In this document: piece by piece, positions 12,119-23,543 of the stretch
Numbering within the stretch: the stretch's first letter is position 1
Layout: each line of letters starts with the position of its first letter
Assembly (NCBI GenBank): GCA_964036195.1
Contig: OZ038452.1
Coordinates: 31,135,785 to 31,199,784 of the forward strand
From: Sphaerolaimus hirsutus
Lineage: Eukaryota; Nematoda; Chromadorea; Monhysterida; Sphaerolaimidae
DNA: 64,000 nt
Direction: 5' to 3'
Program-made: the position numbers and the translations under genes
The notes under the pieces: generated by a model
The model's input: the letters and a program-made list of their open reading frames with translations, nothing else
What the model was told of the DNA's origin: nothing
The model's database searches: none

Positions 12119-12171
12119 CTCTGACTGGTGGCTTTTTGTCATTGGCCGATTGTCGAAACGGACTCGGTAAT
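12119..12171 (-). CDS. sick: NAV/sickle-like exon F, 53-bp linker exon
   Basis: A short exon lies between a strong acceptor cgttgtttttcag| (12173-12172) and a strong donor AGAG|GTGAGT (12118-12117). The first base A completes a Lys codon from exon E. Then 17 codons give LPSPFRQSANDKKPPVR, with one G left over (phase 1). Low-complexity basic/Pro sequence of this kind follows the CH domain in navigators. Of the three frames, one contains a stop (TGA) and only the chosen frame links exons E and G without a break. The assignment rests on splice sites plus the phase chain rather than on a domain. Confidence 0.78.
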
Positions 12172-12411
12172 CTGAAAAACAACGATTCTGGCATTCATCC
12201 ATGACATATAAATTTAGGTACTTTGTGTAATTGAACAATCCCATCGGAACTTATATTCAAGGAGATACGGTATTGCTGCATCAAGTCGAACCGAAATGCA
12301 TAAATTGCTCTGTGTAAATTTATATTTACTCACATGGTAAATACACAAAGCCTATTTAAACCGCAACCCATCACGCAATCTCGAAAGGTATTTTCAAATT
12401 GAAATAGTCCA

Positions 12412-12849
12412 CCCTAAATCCTCGAATAAGACCACAGGGGAGTTATTTTTTCGTCAGAAGTTTTTGAGGGGGAGTTATTCAAGGGGGGAGTTATTCGAGA
12501 GGGGGGAGTTATTTTTACCTCAGAAAACTTGGACTTGATTCATTGTACGGTGCAGTCTGTCAACTCATGTAATTCAACTCATGTAATTCAGGTATTCAAC
12601 TATCCAACAACAACACAAATACGTGTATGCATTGCATAATGCATACACATCATGTATCTGCTGTCACTGACGATAGGCTTAGGTACATTCTTTTGTATTT
12701 TTGTATTGTATCCTTTTCATCAAGAGAGGAAGTTGTTCAAGAAGGGAGTGCTATTCGAGGGGGGAGTTATTTTTCCTCACCTCGCCAACAGGGGAGAGTT
12801 ATTCAAGGGGGGGGGTACTCGAGGGGGTCTTATTCAAGGATTTGCGGTA
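12412..12849. mobile_element. P-related element, diverged (P9)
   Basis: Left AAATCCTCGAATAAGACC and right GGTCTTATTCAAGGATTTGC then GGTA. The interior repeats GGGGGAGTTATTC with G-runs. Related to P by layout, but with CTCGAATAAG in place of CTCGAAATAC. Confidence 0.75.
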
Positions 12850-13123
12850 TTTCAAAGAGTATGTCGTTAGACAATAGCTTGTCAAATTCAGAAATATCTC
12901 ACGTATACTCGCCGGACGGCAAAGTATGCGCCCAAAAATATTTTTGTCTTGGTCGATAACGCGCAGCGGTTTGGATACTTATGTATGCAGTTTCACAAAA
13001 AGAAAAATATTTAAAAAAGGCGGAGTCGCGTACAAACGAGGAGTGTCTTTTCCCGCCATGTTTTTCTTTTTTTGCTGGGATTCTTTTTATTTTATTTATG
13101 ATGACGTCATGATGGAGTGTTTC

Positions 13124-13804
13124 TAGGGTTGGAAAAAAACGATGTTTTTTTTAACTCGATGTTTTTTTAAAAAAAACAACGTTTTTTTAATAAAAAAAAA
13201 CGTTTTTTTTTAAAGCTCCCAGATATGACCTAGTGTCAACATATATAGGTATATCAGACACTGGCAATACTCTGTGATGATAAATATGACCATATAATGG
13301 CTGTGGAGCCATGGGATAGCATTATAAGTGGTGATTTGTGTCAAAAATATCCATTTTTCATCGACATATCGTTCGTATATCGCCTTATAGTCGAATGTTC
13401 GTGACTTCAGGTAAAGTTTGGCACGGAATGGTGATCAAACAAGGTTATAAAAGGAGGTTGTTACTTTGGGAGTGAAGTTACACACTGTGGAGGTACATGG
13501 AAGCACATTACCTCAATATTATATATTACAGCAACATATGTCGGCTTATTCACCCATGGTAGCACATAGAAATGGATGTTTTGATACTAAAAATGCAACA
13601 AAACCAATGAAAACAACCACCAATGTCAATTTGTGTGTGAAATTGCGCGCTTGCGCGCAAAAATTTTGCAAAATACCTAGTGCTCAGTACTAAACATTTT
13701 GGCCGATGTTTTTTTTTAAAAAAAACATTTCGGACGTCATGTTTTTTAAATAAAAAAAACGTTTAAAAAAAAAAACGTTTAAAAAAAAACATCGGCCAAC
13801 CCTA
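13124..13804. mobile_element. Q-family hAT-like element with CGATGTTTTTTT arrays (Q1)
   Basis: TAGGGTTGGAAAAAAACGAT and GGCCAACCCTA with a perfect 8-bp TSD AGTGTTTC (13116-13123 and 13805-13812). Arrays of alternating AACGTTTTTT/AAAAAACATCG at both ends are inverted copies. The core (13210-13690) has a CGTGACTTCAGGTAAAG segment and GCGCGCTTGCGCGCAAAAAT, shared with Q2 and partly Q9. Confidence 0.93.
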
Positions 13805-14116
13805 AGTGTTTCCTTCAGAAAAATGCATAGCATGTGGTCAGCCGAGTATACCTAGGAGAAAAATAGATACAACTCAGGTTTTGATTTCAAGCATCTATGA
13901 TATTCCAAATATGTAGACTACTTTTCTCCTCGAGACAAAGCAGATTTAGAAAAAAATTAGATTTTTGTGATCGAGATACCCCACACAACGCGAAAATATT
14001 TGTACCTACATATTTACATACATAAATATAATGCATACGACAATCAGGGACAGATTACACAAGTCGACATGATTGATAAAAAAAGCGACCAGTGGACAGA
14101 ACTTTTGTCTTAAGTA

Positions 14117-14670
14117 CAGGGGTGGGCATCTTCAGTTACCGCTGGAAAAACGCGATAGCTTGAGCTACAGTTGAGCTATCAGAATGAAATTTTAACACAA
14201 TAGAGTAGACTCCATAGGACACCTATGCTGAAGTTTGCAACCCAAACGGCCACAGTTTGGAGGAGTTGTGGAACACACAGTTTTTAGTGTAATTTTGTGA
14301 CTTCACCCCCCTTATCTCGGGACTGGGGGACTATTCGAGTAAAAAAAGAATTTGGTAGTAGGCGCGACCACAACATACTCAAAGGGCATCAAAATCGGCC
14401 GATGTACGACAGAATGGGACGACACCAACGACCGATGCCCCCCCCCTCAAATGCCACCCTCGATTTATCCTATGGGTGACGCCAAGTCACAAAATTACAC
14501 TAAAAACCGTGTGTTCCACAACTCACCCAAAATGTGGCCGTTTGGGTTGCAAACTTCAGAATAGGTGTCCTATGGAGTCTACTCCATTGTGTTAAAATTT
14601 CATTCTGATAGCTCAACCGTAGCTCAATCTATCGCATTTTCCCAGCGGTAACTGAAGATGCCCACCCCTG
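14117..14670. mobile_element. hAT-like foldback MITE (CAGGGGTGGGC ends)
   Basis: TIR CAGGGGTGGGCATCTTCAGT at both ends and near full-length inverted arms (TTGAGCTATCAGAATGAAAT, GACACCTATGCTGAAG, GTTTGGGTTGCAAACTTC). CAGGGGTGGGC ends are typical of hAT. No clear TSD. Small ORFs inside are arms of the hairpin. Confidence 0.85.
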
Positions 14671-14691
14671 TACTTTTGTCCACTTGTCATT

Positions 14692-14934
14692 TTGGCCCTA
14701 CACACACTAGTTTTCACCGTGACCGATGTGAAAACTGAAATGGCCACATGGCCACATCCAGCCTACTCTTTTTGTATGCTATGTGTTTTAGTTTTAAAAT
14801 CTTCAAACATTAACTTTCATTAATTTAAATTCCAATTTAAATTTAATAAAATCATTCAACCGTGTTCATTAATTTACATTTGAAAAAATTTCAGTTTTTA
14901 CACGAAGTCACGGTGAAAACTAGTGTGTGTAGGC
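14692..14934. mobile_element. W-family element (W2)
   Basis: GGCCCTACACACACTAGTTT at the left and AAACTAGTGTGTGTAGG at the right. The interior is inverted relative to the copy at 272-488 (ACATCCAGCCTACTCTTTTT then AATTTAAAT). About 240 bp, no ORF. Confidence 0.88.
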
Positions 14935-14940
14935 ACAATA

Positions 14941-15040
14941 TGGGGGTTATTCAGGAGACAGTAGCCAAAAAATTTGCCTCCGGGTTAGATAGATAGCTGG
15001 GCGGTTCGGTGGGGGGGGGGGGGGGTTCACCCCCCCCCGC
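14941..15040. mobile_element. R-family fragment
   Basis: CAGGAGACAGTAGCCAAAAA, GCCTCCGGGTTAGATAGATA, then a G-run and C-run. Only one end of an R element, about 85 bp from the donor of exon E. Confidence 0.6.
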
Positions 15041-15137
15041 AACTCCCCATTGGAGACCCCCGCCCCTTCTCTTCTCGCTTGCCCACTTGCAAAATTTAGA
15101 CCCGACAACCCTTTAAAAACATACCCACCCCACGAAC

Positions 15138-15378
15138 TTTGTCTGCGGCATGGCAATGCCACTCCTGGGCGGATTTTGCACCATGGCACTCATATTGTTG
15201 TTAGCCGCGTTCGAACTAGCATTCGCATTAGCTGTCGGCTTCGCTCCGCTCGTTGTCACCTTGCCAGAGGTTTGCCGCTGCGCTGGCAACTTGCCAGCAG
15301 TCTGTTTATTGGCCTGCTTCCAACGGCTCAAATTGAAGAAGAGACCCAGAATTGGTTTTAACTGCCCGGCGTGAATGT
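15138..15378 (-). CDS. sick: NAV/sickle-like exon E, end of CH domain and linker
   Basis: The acceptor is acaattctttcag|ACATTC (AG at 15380-15379). The first two bases complete an Asp codon with exon D. Next comes IHAGQLKPILGLFFNLSRWK, a clear match to the last helix of the NAV CH domain (pattern G-x-L-K-x-I-L-G-L-F-F-x-L-S-R). After it lies a Thr/Ala/Asn-rich linker including KQTAGKLPAQ and SGIAMPQT. The 3' end is ambiguous. The donor CAAA|GTTCGT (15137-15136) leaves phase 2 and splices in frame to exon F, giving PQTK|LPSPFR, which resembles the SGIA...LPGPSR linker of NAV proteins. A better-looking donor TGG|GTATGT at 15124-15123 would extend the exon by 13 nt but leave phase 0, and exon F would then hit a stop. 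Confidence 0.9.
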
Positions 15379-15749
15379 CTGAAAGAATTGTATTTTTGCA
15401 TTTTGTAAGGAAAAAGTATGAAAATTATCAATTTGACAGGATTGGGTTGTTTTGTGAACTTCGAGAAAAGTGAACGATTGTGACCAGGACCGAAATTTAA
15501 ACTTAAATTTTTCTAAATGTCTAGGTTTTTGATCGAAAGTTCCATTTCTCGATGCGCCACAACTAAAAGTCGACAAATAAAAAAAACGGAAAGAATACAA
15601 CACCAGTGTAAAGTTTACTCTTGCGGCAAAAAAGTTTCACGCGCACGCCATTTTGGGGTGGAAATTTTACGCTCATTTACGCTGCTACTGAAACCAAAAT
15701 AAAATGCGTGTATTTATACGTTTGTTTATTGTATTGGCGCTACGCATAC

Positions 15750-15946
15750 TGGTGGCAATCCCAAGCCCTGTAAAGTGTAAAGTAAAGTGTCAAATGTAAA
15801 GTCCAATGCAATGTAAACTGTCAATTGTCATGCAAAGTTCAGTAATAAAATATTTTCTTTTTTGTTTTGATTGACACTTTACTTTGCATTTGACTTGACA
15901 TTTGTCACTTTACTTTACACTTTACAGGGCTTGGGACTGCCCCCAG
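15750..15946. mobile_element. S-family hairpin MITE, GTAAAGTG subtype
   Basis: GGCAATCCCAAGCCCTGTAA at the left and CAGGGCTTGGGACTGCC at the right. The two arms (GTAAAGTGTAAAGTAAAGTG and its complement) fold on a short centre. Nearly the same as 63390-63587. Confidence 0.88.
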
Positions 15947-16619
15947 GTTGACGTTGGTTGTCAACTGGTTTCAGTGTCGATTCACATTCCAGTTAACTGG
16001 TGGCAGGGCAGAACCATGTTAACACGCGCGTGTGCATTTATTTGCACATGTCTCTGCGAAGTCAACTGGTACTTGAATTGACATGGAAATGAGTTGACGC
16101 GACATCCATGTGCATAGAGCCATCTCAACAAACACGAAAAATACTATTTCGCCCAAGGAAATTATATAGCAAATAACACAACGAACATAATGCCTACCTA
16201 CCTATGTATTTAGTTCAAAGAAAGTTACCGCGCATACCGAAAATACATTCTCTTTTTATTGGGCTAATAAAATCATTTTGCCGAACTCTTTGGCACTCTG
16301 CCAAGACCTTAGCAACTGAAAAGTGGACATCTTAATTGAAGATATAATTAAAGTGGTCAATAACACTGAAAACAGATCTATGCAACACTATTCCGATGTA
16401 AAGTTGGGCCTAGATTTCACAAGGTCACAACTATTTATTTATGTAGATTAGAAATCGACAAGCGCCATGGCATTTTAAGGGTTCGGAACGTATCAGATGG
16501 AAACTGAAATATCGAGACATGTCATATAGAATTCAAAAATCCAATTCAAATAATAATTTAAATGTCAAATATCGATAGACTTCTTTCATATCGATAGATT
16601 GACGATTAACTAAAATAAT

Positions 16620-16868
16620 GTGCCTACACACACTAGTTTTCACCGTGACTTCGTGTGAAAACTGAAATATTTTCAAATGCAAATTAATGAACACGGTTGA
16701 ATGATTTAATTTCAAATAAATTTGAATTTAAATTAATAAAAGTTAAAATTTGAAAATTTGATAACTAGAACACATAAAGCATACAATAAGAGTAGGTAGG
16801 CTGGATGTGGCCATGTGGCCATTTCAGTTTTAACACAAGTCACGGTGAAAACTAGTGTGTGTGGGGCC
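16620..16868. mobile_element. W-family element with readable empty site (W3)
   Basis: TGCCTACACACACTAGTTTT and AAACTAGTGTGTGTGGGGCC ends, flanked by AAT on both sides (16617-16619, 16869-16871). The sequence after the assembly gap (17129-17233) carries the same flanks without the element, giving the pre-insertion site and a 3-bp TSD. Confidence 0.92.
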
Positions 16869-16928
16869 AATCGAACAATATACCATATCATAGGAACCAT
16901 AGCATAGCATCGATGTTACAGAAAATTG

Positions 16929-17128
16929 NNNNNNNNNNNNNNNNNNNNNNNNNNNNNNNNNNNNNNNNNNNNNNNNNNNNNNNNNNNNNNNNNNNNNNNN
17001 NNNNNNNNNNNNNNNNNNNNNNNNNNNNNNNNNNNNNNNNNNNNNNNNNNNNNNNNNNNNNNNNNNNNNNNNNNNNNNNNNNNNNNNNNNNNNNNNNNNN
17101 NNNNNNNNNNNNNNNNNNNNNNNNNNNN
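16929..17128. other. Assembly gap (200 N)
   Basis: Exactly 200 N, probably a placeholder length. About 105 bp on the two sides (16574-16928 without W3, and 17129-17233) are near-identical copies, so the gap likely joins overlapping contig ends from two haplotypes. Confidence 0.95.
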
Positions 17129-17869
17129 GATAGACTTCTTTCATATCGATAGATTGACGATTAATTAAAATAATTGAACAATATACCATATCATAAGAAC
17201 CATAGCATAGCATCGAGGTTACAGAAAATTGGCGCCATTCCTAATCTCAAAAACGCCATGTCACCAAGGCGTTGGCGCCATAAACTCTGGCACACTTAAC
17301 ATCACTATGGACAATTTATCTGACAATCTATAGGCATGAAAATAAGGGTTGATCACAAAACGATCAAGTCAAGTGACAAGTCAATTCAATCACATGCCAA
17401 ACTCATTTGATTTGACAGATAATGTGGCATTTATCTGCGCATATTTTCCGGGTATATTGACAGTTTTCTATGGATAAATCAGTAGTATTTATGTAAGAAA
17501 GAATACTGTTCCAGAAATTTCCTACTTGAAACTCAGGTTATTTAGCGAAATATCGGAGATTCCACACATGTCCATAAATACATTTGGCAAAAAAAATGAA
17601 AAAATCCGAATGTGTTGATTTACAATTTTTCAATGAATAATAAACACAAATACGGTATTTATGTTCCATCATTATCATAAAAAATCGCAGTCAACAAAAG
17701 AACGCTATAATATTGGCTTACAATTTCAAAATGCTGCAACATTTTTTGTTTCAAATTTCCCCAAAAGTCACTAAACATAAAATGAAGTAATTTATAGGCA
17801 TATCGTCGGTAAATAATCAAAGATTCCAACGGTTGGTTTTATGGCGCAATAAATAAATCGTCCCACAAC

Positions 17870-19220
17870 TAGGGTTGGTAAGCGATTTTTTAAAATCGCA
17901 GCACCTGGTCCGATAAAAAAAAATCGCCGGCGAAATTTTTAGGACTGTGCACCAGGTAAAATGCAAGAATTTAGCGCGCCAAACGCGCAGTTTCATGCAA
18001 GCAATATTTAAGCATGTATGGCCTTCACATGGGATTGACTTTTCAGGATCTGGATTGGATTTTTGAGATTTCAGGATTGGGATCCGGATTGACCTTTCAG
18101 GATAGCGATTGGATTTTTGAGGTTTCATTATCAGGATTAGGATCGGGATCAGGATTGACCTTTCAGGATCGGCATTGTTTTTTTTGAGATTTCAGGATTG
18201 GGATTGGTATTCATAATTTGGGATAAAGACTAGGATTGGGATTTCAGGATCAGGAGTTTGGGTTTTGAGGGGTTTTTCTCTGATCTTTTACAAAATGGCC
18301 AAAAACACCAAAAACAGACAAGTTGACAGATGACAAATGACAGACAAGTTGGATCACATTGGCACCCTAAAACAATGGGATGGATTCATAGCACTGGGGC
18401 CATTTAGGCACCACGAAATGGAGGGACTGGCATTGCCATTCCCACCAGTGTTTACCATATATTTATGAATGTCTATAGACCTTAATTTATGGTAATTGGT
18501 ACTGCATTGAGTAATTTGTATTGGTCTATACACATACAACAGAGAGATATTGAGTGGTGGGGAAATGCACACAATTTTTTTCCACACATCCCACAACAGG
18601 ATTGGGGTTTCAGGATCTCATTTGGACCCTACTGTGAATCATTGTGGGAAGTATATATAGTTATGTGATGTGTTTTCATATCAAACATAAAACCAAATGC
18701 ATCCATGTTCATTTCCAAAATAATTTATATTGTGTTCTCAGCAAGAACATGCAATTTCTGAAAACAAAATTGCAAATGGTTGATGAAATGTGGTTCACAC
18801 AGCAAATATACTTTGCGGACAGCACACTTCATATGGAAATGTATAATAAATAAATGAGTAAAATTTTGTGATAAATTTCATAGTTAATTATTCTATAGTA
18901 AAAACAAAATATTATGATGAAAAAAACTATATAATTTTTGGTTCATTATTCAGGTAGATTATGGTAGAGTTTCAGACGAAGTGTGATGTCTGCGGAGTAT
19001 ACAAAGAAATTAATTACTTTTAAAATTGAAAATAAGTGACCTTATGAGCTTTTAAAAAACTCTAAAGTAATTATATAATCGCATGAGTGTGCATCAGCTA
19101 TCAATATAAATGGCGTTTAGTCCATCATAGGTTATTATAAAGAAACATGGCTTATTTTGAAGAAAAATATATATTTTTTAAAATCGGGCAGCTTAAAAAA
19201 TCGTTTTTTTTCCAACCCTA
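17870..19220. mobile_element. Large Q-family element (Q3) with a nested Q copy
   Basis: Outer ends TAGGGTTGGTAAGCGATTTT and TTTTTTCCAACCCTA; flanks GTCCCACAAC and GTCCCAAC suggest an 8-bp TSD with a 2-base indel. Inside, 18014-18633 holds arrays of TCAGGATTGGGAT type ending CTCATTTGGACCCTA, apparently a second Q element of the GGGATTGG type. Core ORFs are not conserved proteins. Confidence 0.8.
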
Positions 19221-20061
19221 GTCCCAACTTAATAAAGCGCCGAAATAAAGTTGTCATGAACGCCAAGGTTACCTTAAACTAATTTAAACCTTTTTTCACT
19301 CGTCCTGGTGAAAAAGTAATGACGCAGGTTCATGTTTCAAACAACCTTTGGGGGGGTGAGAAAATCTAATTTCAGCGAAACAAGACAATTTTCCAATAAT
19401 TGTAGCAGTTAAAAAAAATTTTGTCTCAATCTCACGACTGCACCAAATCCAATCTATAATATGAATATTGATGAGAAAAAAGTTCCAAATACACAAACTG
19501 AATTCGTTAAAAAAATAACTAATTGAGCAGATTTTCCGCCAACATTTAAACAATCAAAAGGATGCCCCATTTACATAAATTTGAATTAATTTTTCATCAA
19601 AAATATTGCAACCATACGGTTTGTTTACTCTGCTATTTTGATCAAATTGATTTAATAACACAGCGAAACAATTTTTTCTTGAAAATTGCTGCTACATAAT
19701 TTAATCGAGTTTGAAATACGAATTACAAAATGTGAAAAAAGCATTCACATTGAATTTTTTCGCACGCCAATAAATGTTCGACATTTAGAAAATAGTTAGG
19801 TCTTACATTTGTTATCCGATGGAGGCAGGGATCATTTCCTCAATGTTTAAAATGTCAAGTTTTTTAATTCTGTGCGGAATCCAGTGATTGTTTCCTGGAA
19901 TTTTTTACTCCAAAATTTGTTTCTCAGTTGAACACACAGTTCCCCAATCACTAAAATACCGAAATCGGAAATTTCGGTGTCTGTTGGTGAAAAATCTGAT
20001 GAAAATCCCACAAAAGAAAACAACATTTTATTGCATTATATTACATTTTCATGGCTGAATT

Positions 20062-20545
20062 TACATGACTTTTGACAATTAGCTTGACATTTTACAGGGC
20101 ATTATGTATGGGGCAGGCCTGATACGCACGTTTTTTCACTTGACACTTTTTCAAGTGATTTTCAGATATGAGTAAAGTGAAAAAAAGTTGCGCAATGACA
20201 TCAGTTAACTTTTTTCACTTCACTCATATCTGAAAATCACTTGAAAATGTGTCAAGTGAAAAAAAAAAACAGTGAAAAATAGCCATGTTTCACTGTTTTA
20301 CACTTGACACATTTTCAAGTGATTTTCAGATATGAGTGAAGTGAAAAAAGTTCACTTATGTCATTGCGCAGCGTTTTTCACTTCACTCATATCTGAAAAT
20401 CACTTAAAAATTGTCAAGTGAAAAAAACGGGCAAATGTGCGTAACGGGCAGATGTGCGTATCAGTGCACCCCCTTATGTATGACTTATGACACTTTGAAT
20501 GACATTTGACATTTTGCAGTGTCTGGGACTGCCTCCGGGCAGCAG
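20062..20545. mobile_element. S-family fragment split by V2
   Basis: CATTTTACAGGGC before 20110 and TGACATTTGACATTTTGCAG then TCTGGGACTGCCTCC after 20473 are S-type right-arm sequences. The V2 insertion separates them. Confidence 0.65.
20111..20473. mobile_element. V-family MITE with 9-bp TSD (V2)
   Basis: The left end is worn (GGGCAGGCCTGATACGCACG); the right end GTATCAGTGCACCCCC is intact. Flanks carry TTATGTATG (20102-20110 and 20474-20482), a 9-bp TSD. Two tandem palindromes of TTTCACTTGACAC / GTGTCAAGTGAAAA units are inside. Confidence 0.9.
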
Positions 20546-21074
20546 GTAGACAACACTTAATAGAATGTTTATTCAAAATATTGCCACTGTTTGTCCGCAA
20601 TAGTACAACTAATAGCGTGATAATGACCGGTCAATTTATGAAAGGTTGTAATATTCAGGTGTAAATAGCGCAATATTTACCTACTATACTTTTGCGATAT
20701 ATTTACACGGTGCCCCAGTTTTGTGAATAAATTAAGTTATTCTTATCGGTATACTGTACCGGCTGAACACTTTACAGAGAATGTTACCGTATTTTGATGA
20801 ATAAAATGACGACAAAAATTCACCATATTCCCGATAAGGGAAGCGCATTAGAGGTCGTGTAATCGAACAAAAAGTAAATTTTTTGGCATTTTTCCAAACC
20901 AGCTCTGGTAGGTTTCACTGTAAGGTGTGCAGCCAGTAGAACCTAAAACGAACAGTAAGTTTTGCATTTCAATAGTATCAATTTTAAATCGACTGCTGTC
21001 GCGCGCATAAACTAAAAAAAATTATGCAAAAAAAAAACAATTGTAAAACCGACATTCAAGTAATAAAATCTCAC

Positions 21075-21147
21075 CTGCAGCGTGGATATTTTCAGTGCAA
21101 ACTCCCAAACTTCTGACATGTTCCAGGCACAAATCAATGGTCGCTAC
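21075..21147 (-). CDS. sick: NAV/sickle-like exon D, middle of CH domain
   Basis: A 73-bp exon lies between acceptor ccaatttccag| (21149-21148) and donor GCAG|GTGAGA (21074-21073). Read in phase 0 it gives VATIDLCLEHVRSLGV and then CTENIHAA plus one base G. This aligns with the NAV CH-domain segment that has the pattern ...ID-x-CL-x-(F/H)-... before the final helix. The leftover G joins AC of exon E to make Asp. Exon B leaves in phase 1 and this exon is entered in phase 0, so one short exon (length 2 mod 3, about 47 bp) encoding the missing dozen or so CH residues must lie between them; it was not identified in the 12.7-kb intron. No in-frame stop is present. Confidence 0.85.
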
Positions 21148-22216
21148 CTGGAAATTGGAGAAAAAATTACGACTTGTCAAAAATTACAAAAATGGAATTT
21201 CAAAAAACATCATTGCACTTCACAACCAATAAGTTTGAATCACCTAAATGTCAGGACCTAAAATCAACAAGCAAAAAATCCTAAAAATATGACAAATTTC
21301 ACGCCATGTGGCACCAAAACAAATTACGACACATTTCCTCACTATACACATTTCAAAGCTCGCTCGTAAATTGCAAAATTGAACGGTCAAAAATTTGAAA
21401 AGTCTCCGTAAATTTCGTATAACAAAAGTAAAGCAACAGCTGTTTGAAATGCGAAATGATCGCGTTTCATTATATCCACAATTTTGGAAACTACAGGAAA
21501 TACTATATTTACCATATAAATACAAAATGGCGAAAACGAGACAATCAGTCAAAATGTGAACGATTTTCGAGCTAAAATTCCACACCTCAAATGCGAACAG
21601 TTTTGCAAACAGTTGCTTCAACACAAGGTAACTTTTTTACCTCTAGCTTTTGCGACTAAAATTTGTCTTGAAAAAAACCCATGTTTATCTCTCTATATTA
21701 TGTTAATCCGTGTCGATTGATAAATTTCCATCAAAGTGACTCGAATGTCAAAAAGTGCCAAATGTCAACCGAGTACTAATCCAGCAAAAAGTTGAATATT
21801 TTATTGACATTTCCACTTGACAGGCACTTGTCACTTTCCCCGATTCTTAACACTCATTTTGCCACTTGACAAAATGCTAACTGAATCCTGAAATATTCAA
21901 CATTCAATGTTTCAGAAACTATATACAATTTCAGAAATCACTTCCAAAGTTTATGTGGGCATCACTAAATTAAAATAGCTGCAATAAATTTTATATTATT
22001 GCGCAACCAAGTGTAGCAATTTATTTATACTGCACTGAAATGTGCACTTGTGCCTAGAACTGGCACAATAGTAAAATTTTATACTAAGAATTTTAATACA
22101 CATTGAAAACTAAGCAAGTATATGTCGTCAATACTCGAAAAAGTCACCCGGTGAATTATTAGGTCATCAGATATTTCTAACTTCCAATTTTCGATGGAAC
22201 AGTGTTTCACCCCATT
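21148..22216. other. NAV intron, upstream of exon D
   Basis: No element with clear ends. The long minus-strand ORF at 21244-21624 has random-looking composition and no family signature. Weak X-like palindrome near 21723-21870. Confidence 0.5.
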
Positions 22217-22447
22217 GAGCCCACACACACTAGTTGACATCGCAAATTCGCGTCAACTCAGTGTCAATTGAATAAAACAAGAAGTTTGTAAAAAGCATCA
22301 CACTTAACAGGAACAATGAAAATGAAGTGTCATGATGTAAAATTAACTATGCTCTATCAGATAGATAAGTTGAAATCACAGTATCACTTAAATTCAGTTG
22401 ACATTTAGTTGACATGAATTCAGTTGACATCCAGTGTGTGGGGGCCC
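22217..22447. mobile_element. W-family element, TTGACAT interior (W4)
   Basis: GAGCCCACACACACTAGTTG and CCAGTGTGTGGGGGCCC ends, ATT on both sides (22214-22216, 22448-22450). The interior has repeated AGTTGACAT motifs unlike W1-W3, so only the ends are shared. Confidence 0.85.
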
Positions 22448-22984
22448 ATTGAGCCAACAGGGGTGGAGGAGTTTTTCAAGGCACCTGATTTAAATATTTA
22501 CCATATTTCCTCGAAATACCCCCAGGGGGTTTATTATTACGACCGTAAATTTTGACGGTCAAGCGGTCAACGGAAAAAATCCATCTCAAATATGTTTGAG
22601 TTGACGGAAGCTTGACGGAGTTTTTGTCTCAGTCATCACTAATTTACGGTAACCACAGTAATCTTCTGGTAACTGAAACTGAAAGTTTGAACCAATTTGA
22701 AACTAGTGAACAAAACCATTGGATACACCAAACCATTGATTCCAGTCACAAAACACAAAGCCTAAACCGCCACCTCCAAATAAAGGGCCCCAATGTGATT
22801 TCAAATCAACCTAAGAAGATACGGCCAAAATTGTGTCCATATTTCAATTTCAGACATCTGGATGTACTCAAAAAGCCACAAATCAACTCAAGTCGACAAC
22901 AATACAAGCCAGTTGTCTGAATGTCAAGGCGATTTATTTTACAATGCCATTTACACACTGCGCGCCTGAAATTATGACGAACAG

Positions 22985-23543
22985 TAGGGTTGGGAATCGA
23001 CCCGGAGCCGAATTCGACGGCCGGAAATTTTTGGACACAAAACCGAATAACTGACACGACAAATTTTTAACGGGGGTGCACTGATACGCACATCTGCCCG
23101 ATACGCACATTTGCCCGTTTTTTCACTTGACACTTTTTCAAGTGATTTTCAGATATGAGTAAAGTGAAAAAAGTTGCGCAATGACATTAGTGAACTTTTT
23201 TCACTTCACTCATATCTGAAAATCACTTGAAAATGTGTCAAGTGAGAAAAAAAACAGTGAAAAATAGCCAGTTTTCACTGTTTTTCACTTGACACATTTT
23301 CAAGTGATTTTCAGATACGAGTGAAGTGAAAAAAGTTCACTAATGTCATTGCGCAACTTTTTTCACATTACTCATATCTGAAAATCACTTGAAAAGGGTT
23401 AAGTGAAAAAAACGGGCAAATGTGCGTATCGGGCAGATGTGCGTATCAGGACTGCCCCATTTTTAACCTAATGGGCCGATACCCGACTCGAACTTTTTGA
23501 ACAGGAAACCCGAAACCCGAAAATATTAAAATAACCAACCCTA
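22985..23543. mobile_element. Q-family element with CCGA arrays (Q6), split by V3
   Basis: TAGGGTTGGGAATCGACCCG at the left and AATAACCAACCCTA at the right. Flanks ACGAACAG and ATGGACAG agree at 6 of 8 bases, a worn hAT TSD. Interior CCCGA-type repeats lie on both sides of the V3 insertion. Confidence 0.82.
23072..23458. mobile_element. V-family MITE with 9-bp TSD (V3)
   Basis: GGGGGTGCACTGATACGCAC at the left and TGTGCGTATCAGGACTGCCC at the right, flanked by ATTTTTAAC (23063-23071 and 23459-23467). Two nested palindromes inside as in V2. Inserted in Q6. Confidence 0.92.

Noticed and set aside
13124..13804. TAGGG ends as interstitial telomeric repeats (TTAGGG/TTAGG)
   Set aside because: The motif is single at each end, inverted, and bounded by 8-bp duplications, which marks a transposon TIR.
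21244..21624. 126-codon minus-strand ORF as a gene
   Set aside because: No ATG-linked domain, composition resembles random AT-rich DNA, and it overlaps the intron just upstream of exon D.
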